Below are positions 38,006 to 48,497 of a stretch of DNA of 54,870 bases, in pieces. The notes beneath the pieces are model-generated. The model was not told the origin of the DNA. It searched no databases and was given only the letters and a program-made list of their open reading frames with translations. A program made the translations under genes and the position numbers. Origin of the DNA: Lactiplantibacillus plantarum EGD-AQ4. Its GTDB lineage: Bacteria; Bacillota; Bacilli; Lactobacillales; Lactobacillaceae. The stretch spans positions 1-54,870 of the forward strand of contig NZ_AVAQ01000014.1 in the NCBI RefSeq assembly GCF_000463075.2. The letters are read 5' to 3'. Within the stretch, counting starts at the first letter, position 1. Each line of letters begins with the position of its first letter.

Positions 38006-38563
38006 ATGAAAATGATCGTTGGATTAGGTAATATCGGGCGCCAGTACGCCCAGACACGGCACAATGTCGGCTTTATGATAATTGATGAATTAGCAGCTAA
38101 GTTGAATGCTGATTTTCAAACCAGTAAGTTTGAAGCTCAAGTGGCGACTGCATTTCAGAATGGTGAGAAGATTTTATTAGTCAAACCGTCGACTTATATG
38201 AATGATTCGGGTCGGGCGGTCGGCCCACTGATGAGTTACTACAATATTGAGCCGGCAGATTTGCTGGTCATTCACGACGACTTAGATTTGCCACTCGGTA
38301 AGGTCCGTTTGAAACAAAAGGGCTCCGCGGGCGGTCACAATGGCATTAAGAGTATTATCAGCCATGTCGGTGACCAGCATTTCAAGCGCGTCAAGGTCGG
38401 CATTGACCACCCACAAAAGATGTCCGTGGTCGATTACGTGCTCGGTAAGTTTAAACCGGCGGAAGTGGCCCAGTTTGAAGATGCGAAGACGACCGCTTTG
38501 GCGGCAATCGAAGCGTGGTTAGCAAACGATGATTTTGCGGCAGTTATGAATCAGTATAACTAG
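38006..38563 (+). CDS. pth: Peptidyl-tRNA hydrolase
   Basis: Pth frees tRNAs from peptides dropped by stalled ribosomes. The catalytic His19 is in YAQTRHNVGF. The other active-site parts are the STYMNDSGRAV loop, HDDLDLPLG (catalytic Asp) and GSAGGHNGIKSI. The length is 185 residues. It starts the conserved Firmicutes block pth-mfd-flippase-rqcP-divIC-yabR-tilS-hprT-ftsH, and mfd begins 18 bases downstream. Confidence 0.96.
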   Translation: MKMIVGLGNIGRQYAQTRHNVGFMIIDELAAKLNADFQTSKFEAQVATAFQNGEKILLVKPSTYMNDSGRAVGPLMSYYNIEPADLLVIHDDLDLPLGKVRLKQKGSAGGHNGIKSIISHVGDQHFKRVKVGIDHPQKMSVVDYVLGKFKPAEVAQFEDAKTTALAAIEAWLANDDFAAVMNQYN

Positions 38564-38581
38564 CCCGGGAGGAAACACAGT

Positions 38582-41500
38582 ATGGATATTGAGACGATTG
38601 TTGAGCAAACGCCCGACTTTCAAACGATTTTAGCGGCAATTAGTCCGCACAGTCGTCAATTGATTACAGGATTAAACGGTTCGGCGAGAACGGTTTATTT
38701 AAGTGCGCTATTTCATCAATTAACGCATTCATTATTGATCGTGACTGACAATGGTTTTCATGCGAGTCAGTTAGTGGATGATTTGACCAGTCTATTAGAT
38801 GAAGACCAAGTCTATCTGTTCCCGGCAGAAGAGATGATTGCGACCGAGGTGGCGACCAGTTCACCAGAATCACGGGCACAACGGGTCGAGGCACTCAACG
38901 CCTTGCTCAGTCCGCAGCCAGCGGTAGTCGTGACCTCCGTTGCGGGTGCCCGTCGGTTTTTACCACCGGTCGAACAATTCAAAGCAGCGACTTTATCCTT
39001 AGCGGTTGGCAAGGATATTGACTTAGAAGTGCTCCAACATCAATTACATGAGATGGGCTACGTCAAAGAAAAGTTGGTTGCACGGCCTGGTGACTATGCC
39101 GTCCGGGGCTCAATCGTGGATATCTACCCGCTCGATGCGGATTACCCGTTGCGCTTAGACTTTTTCGATACTGAGATCGACACCCTGAAGTATTTTGATC
39201 CAGAGACGCAACGTTCAGTAGAATCACTCGACGCGTATACCGTTTTGCCAGCGACCGATTTTATTTTGACCGATGACATGATGACGGCCGGGGCCGAGCG
39301 GTTAAAGGCCGCGATGGCAACGGAGAGTAAGAAGCTCAAACCAGCTGATCGTCAGACTTTAGCGGATAACCTGGCGCAACCCTTGGCTGATATGCAAAAA
39401 GGGATTATCGGCAATGATTTGTTATTGTACGGTGATTATTTATATGACAGTAAGACCAGTATTTTAGACTACGTGGCTGAAAACGGCCTGGTGATTTTTG
39501 AAGAATATTCGCGGCTATTAGATAACGAACAACAATTATTGACCCAAGAAGCTGACTGGGTCACCGACCAGCTTGCCCATCATCGGGTGCTGGCAACGGC
39601 CAGTTACGGCAATGACATTCGGGATTTGTTGCGGGACGACACTCATGCGCAATTATTGATCTCACTCTTCCAAAAAGGCATCGGGAACGTTCGGTTGGCG
39701 CAAGTGACCAACGTGCGGACCCGACCGATGCAAGAATTCTTCGGGCAATTGCCGGCCTTGAAGACTGAATTGGATCGCTGGCATAAACTGCAACAGACGG
39801 TTGTTTTGATGGTGTCGGAAGCCGAGCGCCTGACCAAAGTCAGTGATACCCTCGATGATTTTGAAATCGAAGCGGTAATGACTAAGGCGACCAATTTACA
39901 ACCAGGAGAAGTCCAGATCGTTCAGGGGAGTTTGCAAAACGGGTTTGAATTTCCGGATGGCAAACTGGTGATCGTCACTGAACAGGAAATGTTCAAGAAA
40001 GTCGCCAAGAAGCGGCCGCGGCGGCAGACCCTAGCGAACGCGGAACGGCTGAAGAGTTATACCGACTTGAAGCCGGGAGACTATGTCGTCCACGTCAACC
40101 ATGGGATTGGGAAGTACGTTGGCATGGAAACGCTGGAAGTTGACGGCGTGCATCAGGACTACATCACGATTGCGTACCAAAATAACGCCAAAATCTTTAT
40201 TCCAGTCACGCAGCTGAACTTGGTCCAGAAGTACGTTTCATCCGAATCGAAGACGCCTAAGATCAACAAGTTAGGTGGGACTGAGTGGACCAAAGCCAAG
40301 CGCAAAGTCGCGGCCAAGATTGAGGACATTGCGGATGAACTCGTGGATTTGTATGCCAAACGTGAAGCGGAGAAGGGCTATGCCTTTCCACCTGACGACA
40401 GCTATCAAGAAGACTTTGACAATGATTTTCCATATCCCGAAACACCAGACCAATTGCGGAGTATCAACGAAATCAAGTATGACATGGAACGGCCCAAACC
40501 AATGGACCGCTTGCTAGTCGGTGACGTTGGTTATGGAAAGACCGAAGTTGCCTTACGGGCGGCGTTTAAGGCGATTGAAGCCGGAAAACAAGTTGCCTTC
40601 CTGGTGCCAACGACGATTTTGGCCCAACAACATTACGAGACGATGCTCAATCGCTTTGAAGGCTATCCAATCAACGTTGGCATGCTGTCACGTTTCCGGA
40701 CTAGCAAGGAAATGAAAGAGACGGTCCAACAACTCAAAAATGGGGAGCTAGATATCGTCGTCGGGACGCACCGCCTGTTATCAAAGGACGTCGCGTTTGC
40801 CGACCTGGGCTTATTGATTATCGATGAAGAGCAACGGTTTGGTGTGAAGCATAAGGAACGGCTGAAATCATTGAAGGCCAGTGTCGATGTCCTGACATTG
40901 ACCGCGACGCCGATTCCACGAACGCTACACATGTCGATGCTGGGCGTCCGGGACTTATCTGTGATTGAGACGCCACCAACGAACCGTTATCCGATTCAAA
41001 CGTACGTCATGGCTCAGAATTTTGGCGTTATCAAGGAAGGTATTGAGCGTGAAATGCAGCGTAACGGTCAGGTCTTTTACTTGCATAATCGCGTGCATGA
41101 TATTGATAAAGTCGTGGCGCAGATTAAGGACCTAGTGCCGGATGCCGCCGTCGCGCATATTGACGGCCAAATGCCCGAGTCACAGCTGGAAGGAATTCTC
41201 TACGACTTCATTCGTGGTGAATACGATGTGCTTGTGACGACGACCATCATCGAGACCGGGGTCGATATTCCAAACGTCAACACTTTGTTCGTGGAGAATG
41301 CGGACCGGATGGGCTTATCGCAGCTGTATCAATTGCGGGGACGGATCGGTCGTAGTAGTCGAGTGGCGTATGCCTACTTCACCTATCAACAGGACAAAGT
41401 TTTGACAGAAGTCGGTGAAAAACGGCTCCAAGCCATCAAGGACTTCACAGAATTGGGTTCTGGTTTCAAAATCGCGATGCGTGACCTCTCGATTCGTGGC

Positions 41501-42109
41501 GCTGGGAATTTGCTGGGTAAGCAACAACATGGTTTCATCGACTCGGTCGGGTATGACCTCTATACGCAGATGCTGTCGGAAGCGGTGGCTAAGAAACGGG
41601 GTCAGGCTGCGAAAGTCAAGACGGATGCGACCGTCGAACTGGGCATCGAAGCTTACTTGCCAACGTCTTATATTGAAGACGAACGGCAAAAGATTGAAAT
41701 CTATAAGCGAATTCGGCAGTTGGAAAACAACGATCAGTACTTGGAAGTTCAAGATGATTTGATGGATCGCTTTGGCGATTATCCGGTTGAAGTAGCAGGG
41801 TTGTTGGCAGTCGGCAAACTTAAGATGTTAGCCGATGATGCGCTGATTGAAAAAATCCAGCGTGAAGACAGTGACTTACAATTGACGTTATCGCAACAGG
41901 GCACTGCTAAGCTAGATACTAAAGATATTTTTAAGGCCTTAGCAAAAACCAAATTAAAAGCGACAGTTGGAATTGATGATGATAAAATGAAGGTTAAATT
42001 AGTCATTCAACCGAAGATGCAACAGGATGAATGGCTCGAACAGTTAACTCAGTTTGTCGAACAGCTCAGTTTGATCTTGGCAGAAGATGATGTCGCCAGT
42101 GCGTCCTAA
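38582..42109 (+). CDS. mfd: Transcription-repair coupling factor Mfd
   Basis: Mfd removes RNA polymerase stalled at DNA damage and recruits UvrA. At 1175 residues it is full length. The N-terminal UvrB-like region (LVARPGDYAVRGSIVDIYP) is followed by the RNA polymerase-interacting domain (LKPGDYVVHVNHGIGKYVGM). The RecG-like translocase has Walker A GDVGYGKTEVALRAA, DEEQ in LLIIDEEQRFG, TATPIPRTLHMS and QLRGRIGRS. The C-terminal TRCF domain is also present. GGGAGG lies about 9 bases before the ATG. The following gap (42110-42321) holds a small CTGACTG/CAGTCAG hairpin but no clear terminator. Confidence 0.97.
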   Translation: MDIETIVEQTPDFQTILAAISPHSRQLITGLNGSARTVYLSALFHQLTHSLLIVTDNGFHASQLVDDLTSLLDEDQVYLFPAEEMIATEVATSSPESRAQRVEALNALLSPQPAVVVTSVAGARRFLPPVEQFKAATLSLAVGKDIDLEVLQHQLHEMGYVKEKLVARPGDYAVRGSIVDIYPLDADYPLRLDFFDTEIDTLKYFDPETQRSVESLDAYTVLPATDFILTDDMMTAGAERLKAAMATESKKLKPADRQTLADNLAQPLADMQKGIIGNDLLLYGDYLYDSKTSILDYVAENGLVIFEEYSRLLDNEQQLLTQEADWVTDQLAHHRVLATASYGNDIRDLLRDDTHAQLLISLFQKGIGNVRLAQVTNVRTRPMQEFFGQLPALKTELDRWHKLQQTVVLMVSEAERLTKVSDTLDDFEIEAVMTKATNLQPGEVQIVQGSLQNGFEFPDGKLVIVTEQEMFKKVAKKRPRRQTLANAERLKSYTDLKPGDYVVHVNHGIGKYVGMETLEVDGVHQDYITIAYQNNAKIFIPVTQLNLVQKYVSSESKTPKINKLGGTEWTKAKRKVAAKIEDIADELVDLYAKREAEKGYAFPPDDSYQEDFDNDFPYPETPDQLRSINEIKYDMERPKPMDRLLVGDVGYGKTEVALRAAFKAIEAGKQVAFLVPTTILAQQHYETMLNRFEGYPINVGMLSRFRTSKEMKETVQQLKNGELDIVVGTHRLLSKDVAFADLGLLIIDEEQRFGVKHKERLKSLKASVDVLTLTATPIPRTLHMSMLGVRDLSVIETPPTNRYPIQTYVMAQNFGVIKEGIEREMQRNGQVFYLHNRVHDIDKVVAQIKDLVPDAAVAHIDGQMPESQLEGILYDFIRGEYDVLVTTTIIETGVDIPNVNTLFVENADRMGLSQLYQLRGRIGRSSRVAYAYFTYQQDKVLTEVGEKRLQAIKDFTELGSGFKIAMRDLSIRGAGNLLGKQQHGFIDSVGYDLYTQMLSEAVAKKRGQAAKVKTDATVELGIEAYLPTSYIEDERQKIEIYKRIRQLENNDQYLEVQDDLMDRFGDYPVEVAGLLAVGKLKMLADDALIEKIQREDSDLQLTLSQQGTAKLDTKDIFKALAKTKLKATVGIDDDKMKVKLVIQPKMQQDEWLEQLTQFVEQLSLILAEDDVASAS

Positions 42110-42321
42110 GTCGCGTGGCTGACAGCGATTTTTAACCGGTCACCTACATGGATGGCCAGTTAAAAGTTGTGACTGACTGTCAGTATCGTGAGCGAATTCT
42201 GGCTTCCGGTGTGGCGCCTCGTGACAACGCGTCGTGGTCAGGCTGGTCGGCACATCTGACTGGGAAATTCAGTCAGTCAGTTAAATGAAAGCACCGAGTC
42301 GCTCGGTAGAAGGGATTGGTT

Positions 42322-43926
42322 ATGCCAAAGGATCACTTGAACACCATGTTCAAAGGCGCACTCATCTTATCGATATCCTCATTAGTCGCTAAGATACTGA
42401 GCGCGGTATACCGAATTCCATTACAGAACATGGTTGGTAATACGGGATTTTACGTTTATCAACAAATTTACCCCTTATACGGCATTGGGATGACCTTTGC
42501 GTTAAATGGGTTTCCAAATTTCATTTCAAAGTTAGTGGCGGAGCAACCGGATGAGACCAGCAAGTCACTGATTGCGCGGCGGGCCTTCCATATTTTGACC
42601 GGGCTGTCGTTGATCGTTTTCTTTGGCCTCCAGCTGGGGGCGACTTGGATTGCGGTTCATATGGGTGATGCCAGCTTGGCACCGATTATTAGTGCGGTCG
42701 CGTGGATGTTTATCTTCATGCCGTGGCTGGCGACGGGCCGTGGCTACTATCAGGGCAAGTTTTTGATGGGCCCGACCGCCGTCTCCCAGCTAATTGAGCA
42801 GGTCGTCCGGGTCGGCATCATTATTATGGCAGCCTACTTCAGCGTCCGACTCGGTTGGGACAATTACCATATGGGCACGTGGGCAATGAGCTCCGCGCCG
42901 ATTGCGGCGATTTGCTCCTCACTGATTTTTACCACTTTTGGGTTGAAATATTTATTGGCACCTGCGCCCGCTGCAACCCGACCATTGCCGAGTTATCGTA
43001 AGCTGACCAAACGGTTTATCGTGGAAGGCGGGACGCTCTGTCTGGTCGCGGCCGTCGTGATCTTACTACAACTCGTGGATTCGTTCACCGTGATGCGGGG
43101 ACTCGTTCACCAGGGCCAGTTACCAGACGTCGCCAAGGCCTTGAAAGGGGTCTATGACCGGGGGCAACCGTTAGTCCAACTCGGGTTAGTCGTGGCGACT
43201 GCCTTTTCGGCGACCTTGTTACCGGCGCTGACGGATGCGCTTGCCAAACGTCAACCCATTGAATTTAAACGTCAGACCCAGGCGATGGTCCACGTGAGCC
43301 TAGCTTTGTCGATGGCGGCAACTGTCGGCTTAATTGCCTTGATGCCGCAAATCAACCGACTCCTATTTGGCTCACTAGAAGGGACCACCGCGCTGAGAAT
43401 TTATATTATTAGTATTTTGTTTGCCGCCCTCATCACGACGTATACGAGCGTTCTGCAAAGTTTGAACCAGTATACCGCCATGATTATTGGCATTATTGCT
43501 GGTCTGGCAACCAAGGTACTGGCTAATTATATTTTTGTTGTTCACTACGGCATTAACGGGGCTAGTGCGGTGACCGTACTCAGCTTAGCCGTGATGTTTG
43601 CGGTGATGTGGCTCGGTTCGCCTGAAGATCTACAACAAGTGTTATTAGAGAGTGGTTATTTGATTAAACTACTCGTCATTAGTGCGGTGATGGGCGTCGT
43701 GGTGATTTTTGCCAGCCATCAGATGACTGCGCTCGTCAACCCGGTCCTCGCAAATACGCGCGGAATGGCGGGAATCGTGACGGTCGTTGGGGTCGTACTC
43801 GGCGTGATCGTCTTCTTAGCCGGCGCGATTTATGCCCGACTATTCACGATTCGCGAGTGGTTAGTCTTACCATACGGAAAACGGCTGATTAAGGCCGTTG
43901 CAAAAGGAAAGGAACATCATTCATGA
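42322..43926 (+). CDS. Polysaccharide/lipid flippase (MATE/PST superfamily, YabM-like)
   Basis: This 534-residue integral membrane protein has about fourteen hydrophobic helices. It starts [30 protein letters not shown], the N-terminal signature of SpoVB/YabM-type members of the MOP exporter superfamily. They move lipid-linked sugar or peptidoglycan precursors; the substrate is unknown here. ATG 42322 is chosen over the TTG at 42316, because AAGGGA ends 7 bases before the ATG. The stop overlaps the rqcP start (ATGA). The position after mfd matches yabM of Bacillus. Confidence 0.92.
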   Translation: MPKDHLNTMFKGALILSISSLVAKILSAVYRIPLQNMVGNTGFYVYQQIYPLYGIGMTFALNGFPNFISKLVAEQPDETSKSLIARRAFHILTGLSLIVFFGLQLGATWIAVHMGDASLAPIISAVAWMFIFMPWLATGRGYYQGKFLMGPTAVSQLIEQVVRVGIIIMAAYFSVRLGWDNYHMGTWAMSSAPIAAICSSLIFTTFGLKYLLAPAPAATRPLPSYRKLTKRFIVEGGTLCLVAAVVILLQLVDSFTVMRGLVHQGQLPDVAKALKGVYDRGQPLVQLGLVVATAFSATLLPALTDALAKRQPIEFKRQTQAMVHVSLALSMAATVGLIALMPQINRLLFGSLEGTTALRIYIISILFAALITTYTSVLQSLNQYTAMIIGIIAGLATKVLANYIFVVHYGINGASAVTVLSLAVMFAVMWLGSPEDLQQVLLESGYLIKLLVISAVMGVVVIFASHQMTALVNPVLANTRGMAGIVTVVGVVLGVIVFLAGAIYARLFTIREWLVLPYGKRLIKAVAKGKEHHS

Positions 43927-44210
43927 GTATGCGATTAGATAAATTTTTAAAAGTATCACGGATTATTAAACGGCGTTCGGTCGCCAAGGAAATTGCGGAC
44001 AAGGGCCGGATTCAAATCAACGGCAAAGTCGCCAAGTCATCTAGCAACGTCAGTGTTGGTGATGAACTGGTCATTAGCTTTGGTAATAAGACATTAACGG
44101 TCAAAGTGACGCAATTATTGGAAACGACCAAGAAAAATGATGCCGAATTAATGTATGATATTGTCAGTGAAGATTATAAAACGGATTATCGGCAACCATT
44201 CAGCGATTAA
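43923..44210 (+). CDS. rqcP: S4-domain ribosome quality-control protein RqcP (YabO)
   Basis: This 95-residue protein is essentially one S4 RNA-binding domain: [33 protein letters not shown] in overlapping form, then [11 protein letters not shown]. The Bacillus orthologue RqcP binds the 50S subunit with RqcH and helps add alanine tails to peptides stuck on stalled ribosomes (established knowledge). The ATG overlaps the flippase stop. divIC follows after 120 bases. Confidence 0.93.
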   Translation: MSMRLDKFLKVSRIIKRRSVAKEIADKGRIQINGKVAKSSSNVSVGDELVISFGNKTLTVKVTQLLETTKKNDAELMYDIVSEDYKTDYRQPFSD

Positions 44211-44330
44211 TTGTGGACATCCGTTCATTAAAATGGTCGTAAGCGTTGATTTAATCGTAATGATGTCGTTTACACCAGCCGGTGAAGTTGTTATAATTTA
44301 GGCAACCCAATTTGAAAGGACTGGACCAAC

Positions 44331-44729
44331 ATGACGAATGGGTCACGGGATAAAATCAAACAGTTAGATAATGATTACATCCGCCAAGTTGCAACTAATG
44401 AGCATGGGCAAGCCCAGCGAGTCTCACAGGTGCGACGGCGACGGTTTGTTTTGATTGTTGCGGTGTTCGGCGCGTTGATATTATTTTTAGGCTTTCAGTT
44501 AATTAATACGCGGTCTAATCTGCACCAGATGAACCGCCAAGTTGCGACCAGTCAAGTTAAATTAAAAAAGGTGCAGCAGCGAAATGACCAACTTGAAGGT
44601 CAGATCAAACAGCTGAATAATAAGGATTACTTACAAAAGTTATTACGTTCAAAGTATGATTATACGAAGAGTGGCGAAACGGTCTACAGCTTACCAAATG
44701 ACAGCGCTGCGGACGTAACTGCCAACTAG
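44331..44729 (+). CDS. divIC: Cell division protein DivIC (FtsB-like)
   Basis: This 132-residue bitopic protein of the divisome has a basic cytoplasmic N-terminus (RRRRF at 35-39) and one membrane segment (about 40-58). An extracellular coiled coil (about 60-100, LHQMNRQVATSQVKLKKVQQ) ends in DYLQKLLRSKYDYTKSGE, the FtsB/DivIC ending. It works with FtsL and DivIB/FtsQ. A terminator follows. Confidence 0.93.
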   Translation: MTNGSRDKIKQLDNDYIRQVATNEHGQAQRVSQVRRRRFVLIVAVFGALILFLGFQLINTRSNLHQMNRQVATSQVKLKKVQQRNDQLEGQIKQLNNKDYLQKLLRSKYDYTKSGETVYSLPNDSAADVTAN

Positions 44730-44737
44730 TCGGGAAT

Positions 44738-44769
44738 TTGGTCTGCTTTATGTAGGTAGACCACTTTTT
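44738..44769 (+). terminator. Terminator after divIC
   Basis: TGGTCTGC pairs with GTAGACCA around TTTATGTAG and is followed by CTTTTT. Confidence 0.75.
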
Positions 44770-44808
44770 GATAATTGCTTAAATGTATAACTCAACATTT
44801 CACAAAGT

Positions 44809-44818
44809 ATGCTATACT
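44809..44818 (+). promoter_or_regulatory. Extended -10 promoter of yabR
   Basis: TGCTATACT ends at 44818, about 35 bases before the ATG. There is no good -35. Confidence 0.55.
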
Positions 44819-44853
44819 AAAACCATTATTTCATAGGAGGAACAACTTTTTTT

Positions 44854-45396
44854 ATGGCAATTGAAGTAGGAACAAAAGTCACTGGTAAGGTATCTGGGAT
44901 TACGAATTTTGGTGCATTTGTAAACTTGGGTAATAATCAAACTGGGCTGGTACACATCAGTGAAGTTTCCGATGGGTTCGTGAAGGACATCCATGACGTC
45001 TTGAGTGTTGGCGATGAAGTGACGGTCAAAGTCTTATCAGTCGGTGACGACGGTAAGATTGGCTTATCAATTCGTAAAGCCGTTGACAAGCCACAGGGTG
45101 AACGTGAACATCATGGCAATCACCAAGGTGGTGGCCGTCCAAACAATAATCATCAAGGCAATAACCATGGTCGTGGCGAACGCCAATCCAATGGTAATCA
45201 TCGTGAACACAGCAATAATTTTCATAGCCGCGGCGGTAATGGCGGTGGCCGTTACCAATCACGGCAACATGAACCTAAGAAGCAGGACTTTGACTCGTTG
45301 ATGTCTGGTTTCTTAAAGGACAGCGAGGATCGGTTAGCGACCTTAAAGCGTAATACGGAAGGTAAACGCGGTGGCCGTGGCGGTCGTCGTAGCTAA
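44854..45396 (+). CDS. yabR: S1-domain RNA-binding protein (YabR-like)
   Basis: This 180-residue protein has one S1 domain at about 1-75 (GTKVTGKVSGITNFGAFVNL, GLVHISEVSD, DEVTVKVLSV, GKIGLSIRKA). A low-complexity segment at about 83-150, rich in His, Asn, Gly and Arg, follows. The end is conserved: DFDSLMSGFLKDSEDRLATLKRN and then GGRGGRR. It is expected to bind RNA and ribosomes in the cytoplasm. The SD is AGGAGG. It has its own promoter and terminator, so it is probably a single-gene transcript. Confidence 0.93.
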   Translation: MAIEVGTKVTGKVSGITNFGAFVNLGNNQTGLVHISEVSDGFVKDIHDVLSVGDEVTVKVLSVGDDGKIGLSIRKAVDKPQGEREHHGNHQGGGRPNNNHQGNNHGRGERQSNGNHREHSNNFHSRGGNGGGRYQSRQHEPKKQDFDSLMSGFLKDSEDRLATLKRNTEGKRGGRGGRRS

Positions 45397-45432
45397 ACTT
45401 AGTGACTTGCCATTAATCTAGTTAAATTGAGA

Positions 45433-45469
45433 AGCACGGTGCGACTAAAGTCAGACCGTGCTTTTTTTG
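45433..45469 (+). terminator. Terminator of yabR
   Basis: AGCACGGTGCGAC pairs with GTCAGACCGTGCT around TAAA and is followed by seven T. Confidence 0.93.
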
Positions 45470-45506
45470 TTCAAAACTTGGCGGCGGTACTAATTCATAG
45501 TCAACG

Positions 45507-46514
45507 GCAGGCCAGCTTAGGGACGCTGGAAATAGGGCGAGTTGGCGTAAACTCGCAGTGGTAGTGCCGTCCTGGGCCGGCTTCCAGGCATTCTGGACAA
45601 TGGCCGGAACGTGGTGGACACAGATTTAAGCCGATAACCCACGTCTTAAATACTGGTCTTTCACGTTGGCTGCGATATGGATAAAACGTGTTCGGGTCAG
45701 ACTGGGACTTCCGGTTAGCTACGCCAGAACGCCAAGCGGAAGTTCACCACTTAACGCTCTAGCTAGGCTAATCCTCAGTCCCAACCCGTCTGAACCTCAC
45801 ACTCTGAAAGTCACTGGGCCTTGCCCCGAATACCTCCAGCCGGGATGGTATTCGAAAGGCGAACATGTGCGGACTCAATTTTTGAAAAACTGGTTTTTGA
45901 TTCTTAGTCGACTGATAGTCTGTTATCTAACTTTGTGGTTAGGTTTGATTGAAAGCTTAGGTTATCTTCGTAATTCTCATGGTGTACGGGGCCGTTGAAT
46001 TTCTAGACACCACTCGACATGTATTCAAAGTGTATAAGCCTTGATCTTTAACAAACGGTGAGTCCGTCATCCACCTCTAGGAGCCTATTAATTGGAATTA
46101 TTCAGTAGTATCTAGGTCATTTGACATTTAAATTCCACATCCGATTGCCAATCAAGAGATACTAGCTCATAGTTTGCATGAAGGATCATTCTACTAATAT
46201 TCAGTGGTCAATTGCACCAAGTTAGGTGGCCGTTCATCCGCCATTCGAACGGCTTCCCGACTGAAGGGGGTGGCGGACAATGCTCAGTAGCCAAATTATT
46301 CTTAGTCGGAAGTGGTCTTCTTCCGGCTTAGAATAAGACTCGTATTTGAAATTGCGCAGTGGGTTGCTGCGTGAGTTCAAATCGATGTCGGCTGCGTTCC
46401 AGCGTTGTCAGCCGGCCCCGGAAGTCGGACTAGGACGAACCCGATGCAGACGAACATGACTGTCTCGCTTTGTTTCCGGTGGTCCCAAGCTGGTCGGTTT
46501 TGATTTTGAAATGT
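45507..46514 (-). repeat. Dispersed structured element, reversed, with an insertion and an extra tail (copy F)
   Basis: On the plus strand: tail and right arm from 45507, spacer, and left arm to about 46456. The left arm has the AGCCAA (46289-46294) / TCGGCT (46388-46393) second stem like copy B. In the right arm, the usual CACTAACC...GGTTAGTG side hairpin is replaced at about 45665-45830 by about 165 bases that are themselves palindromic (GACTGGGACT ... AGTCCCA). After the left arm, 46461-46514 is a second tail in the opposite, forward direction (TCGCTTTGTTTCC, CAAGCTGGTC). The copy thus has tails facing both ways. It lies between yabR and tilS. Confidence 0.85.
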
Positions 46515-46558
46515 CAATATACAATGAAGAATGATGTTCTATAGATAGGAGGTGTCAA

Positions 46559-47905
46559 ATGACTCCAATTCAAAAATTCAATCGGCGGTTGGCAGCCGCG
46601 AGACTTTTGTCGCCGCAAGTGACGGTCGTGGTGGCGGTATCGACGGGAGTGGATTCGATGGTGTTGTTGCGATTGTTACAACAATTGCCGGTGACGGAGC
46701 GGCCACAGCTAATTGTGGCGCACGTTAATCACCATTTACGGACGCAGAGCCAGACCGAGGCGGCGTACTTGCAACGTTATTGTCAGGAGCATCAGCTGGA
46801 CTTAAAGTTGGCGGACTGGCAGGCAACGGACCATCCCGAACATGGTGTTGAAGCAGCTGGTCGGCAGTTCCGGTATCAGTTTTTCACCCGGGTCATGCAA
46901 ACAACGGGGGCGAAAGCCGTGTTGACGGCCCATCACGCCAATGATCAAGTTGAGACCTATTTAATGAAGCTAGCACGCGGTGGCGACATCGCGCAATTGA
47001 CGGGAATCGCTGCTAGTCGGCCGTTTGCGGGCGGACAATTGGTACGACCGCTACTGAATTGGTCGAAGGCGGAGCTAAGAGACTATGCGGCCCAACACGA
47101 TGTCACGTACTTTGAAGATGTCACGAATCAAGACGTCCAGCTGACGCGTAATCGGATTCGACAACGTGTCGTCCCGGAGCTGATGACGGTCAATCCGCAG
47201 TTGCTCAACCATGTTGCGGATTATCAACAGCAGTTGGCCGACTTGTTGGCAGCTAAGCAGCAGATGGTAGCAACGTTATTGCCAACCGTGATGACGAAAG
47301 CTGGTGGACTGATCGTGAGTCAGTGGCAACAAGTGCCGGATCAGTGGCAGCTGCCGGTGTTCAAAGCGTGGTTGACCAACCGGACGGGCAACTTAGTGAG
47401 CGAGCTGAAGTTGAAGCCACTCGTTGCCTGGGCACGTCCGTCGTCCTCAGCGTCTCGAACCGTGGCGGTCAATGCCACCTGGGAATTACTGCGCAGTGCC
47501 GATATCATTGAAGCTGCGCCAATCAAAAAAAGGGGTAAAAAGTTAATGCCCCAAGAAAAAATTATGGTAGACTTAAACCAATGGCAGAAAATCACGACAA
47601 CCCAGACGGTTGGAATCTTTACACAAGCACCAAGTGTCACCAGTCAACCATTTTGGTTAACGACCGCTGATTGGCCGCTAGTTTGGCGACCGTGGCAGTC
47701 TGGTGACCGAGTGACCCTGAAGGGTGGCGGTCATCAGACGGTTCGACGGCTACTGATCAATCAAAAAGTACCGGTTGAACGGCGACATCAGGTGCAAGTG
47801 TTAGTGAACGCTCAAGGGGAGGTCCTATGGGTCGTTGGTCATAAATATAGTTATCGAACGACTGGCACTCAGACCGTATTTTTAGCCTTAAAACACAAGA
47901 GTTGA
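46559..47905 (+). CDS. tilS: tRNA(Ile)-lysidine synthase
   Basis: TilS changes the wobble C34 of tRNA-Ile(CAU) to lysidine so that it reads AUA; it is essential. The N-terminal PP-loop ATPase reads STGVDS at 28-33, where the usual motif is SGGxDS. HVNHHLR, ARHNRY-type ARGGD and TRNRIRQ segments follow, then the TilS C-terminal domain ([22 protein letters not shown]). The 448-residue length is typical. AGGAGG lies 8 bases before the ATG. hprT begins 19 bases downstream, as in other Firmicutes. Confidence 0.95.
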   Translation: MTPIQKFNRRLAAARLLSPQVTVVVAVSTGVDSMVLLRLLQQLPVTERPQLIVAHVNHHLRTQSQTEAAYLQRYCQEHQLDLKLADWQATDHPEHGVEAAGRQFRYQFFTRVMQTTGAKAVLTAHHANDQVETYLMKLARGGDIAQLTGIAASRPFAGGQLVRPLLNWSKAELRDYAAQHDVTYFEDVTNQDVQLTRNRIRQRVVPELMTVNPQLLNHVADYQQQLADLLAAKQQMVATLLPTVMTKAGGLIVSQWQQVPDQWQLPVFKAWLTNRTGNLVSELKLKPLVAWARPSSSASRTVAVNATWELLRSADIIEAAPIKKRGKKLMPQEKIMVDLNQWQKITTTQTVGIFTQAPSVTSQPFWLTTADWPLVWRPWQSGDRVTLKGGGHQTVRRLLINQKVPVERRHQVQVLVNAQGEVLWVVGHKYSYRTTGTQTVFLALKHKS

Positions 47906-47924
47906 AAGGAGTACATCTGAAACG

Positions 47925-48467
47925 ATGAACAACGACATTGAACGAGTACTATATAGTCGCGAGGATATCCATCAGGTTGCACAAAAATTAGGAAAAGAAC
48001 TGACAACCGCCTATGCTGGTAAGAACCCATTAATTATTTGCGTACTCAAGGGTGCCGTCTTATTTACCACTGATATTATTCGGGAGATGGATATTTACGC
48101 AGACCTTGATTTTATTAACTTATCAAGTTATGGTAATGAAACCATCTCGAGTGGTGAGGTTCAGCTGACTAAGGACTTAGACGCTGACGTTACGGGCCGC
48201 GATGTGCTAGTTATTGAAGATATCATTGATACCGGTCGGACCTTGAAGTTCCTGGTCGACCTGTTGAAACGCCGCGATGTGAACTCGGTAAAGGTCTGCA
48301 CGCTTTTGGATAAACCAGCTGGTCGACTCGTTGATATTAAGGCGGATTATATCGGATTTGAAGTACCAAATGAGTTTGTGGTCGGCTACGGCTTGGACTA
48401 CGCTGAACGGTATCGGAACTTACCGTACGTTGGGATTTTAAAACCTGCGATTTACGAGCATAAATAA
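47925..48467 (+). CDS. hprT: Hypoxanthine phosphoribosyltransferase
   Basis: This is a purine salvage enzyme making IMP and GMP with PRPP. The PRPP-binding motif is [13 protein letters not shown], the N-terminal loop CVLKGAVLF, and the C-terminal part [19 protein letters not shown]. The length is 180 residues. AAGGAG lies about 13 bases before the ATG, wider than usual. tilS-hprT-ftsH is a conserved order, and in Bacillus and Listeria HprT and TilS together influence ftsH transcription (established knowledge). Confidence 0.95.
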   Translation: MNNDIERVLYSREDIHQVAQKLGKELTTAYAGKNPLIICVLKGAVLFTTDIIREMDIYADLDFINLSSYGNETISSGEVQLTKDLDADVTGRDVLVIEDIIDTGRTLKFLVDLLKRRDVNSVKVCTLLDKPAGRLVDIKADYIGFEVPNEFVVGYGLDYAERYRNLPYVGILKPAIYEHK

Positions 48468-48497
48468 TTGGTCAATGATAGTCAAATGTGCTATTAT
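48468..48497 (+). promoter_or_regulatory. ftsH promoter overlapped by a CtsR operator
   Basis: TTGGTC (48468-48473), 18-base spacer, TATTAT (48492-48497) with an extending TGC. Over the -35, GGTCAAT-GAT-AGTCAAA (48470-48486) matches the CtsR heptad repeat RGTCAAANANRGTCAAA with one mismatch. A separate 7-bp inverted repeat GATAGTC/GACTATC flanks the -10. ftsH of L. plantarum is known to belong to the CtsR heat-shock regulon. Confidence 0.85.

Noticed and set aside
42110-42321. Possible further copy of the dispersed element between mfd and the flippase
   Set aside because: Only GTGACAACGCG-like words resemble it; no arm stems or tail could be traced.
45666-45998. 110-codon frame in copy F
   Set aside because: It crosses the palindromic insert and the spacer, has no domain or SD, and is absent from the other copies.
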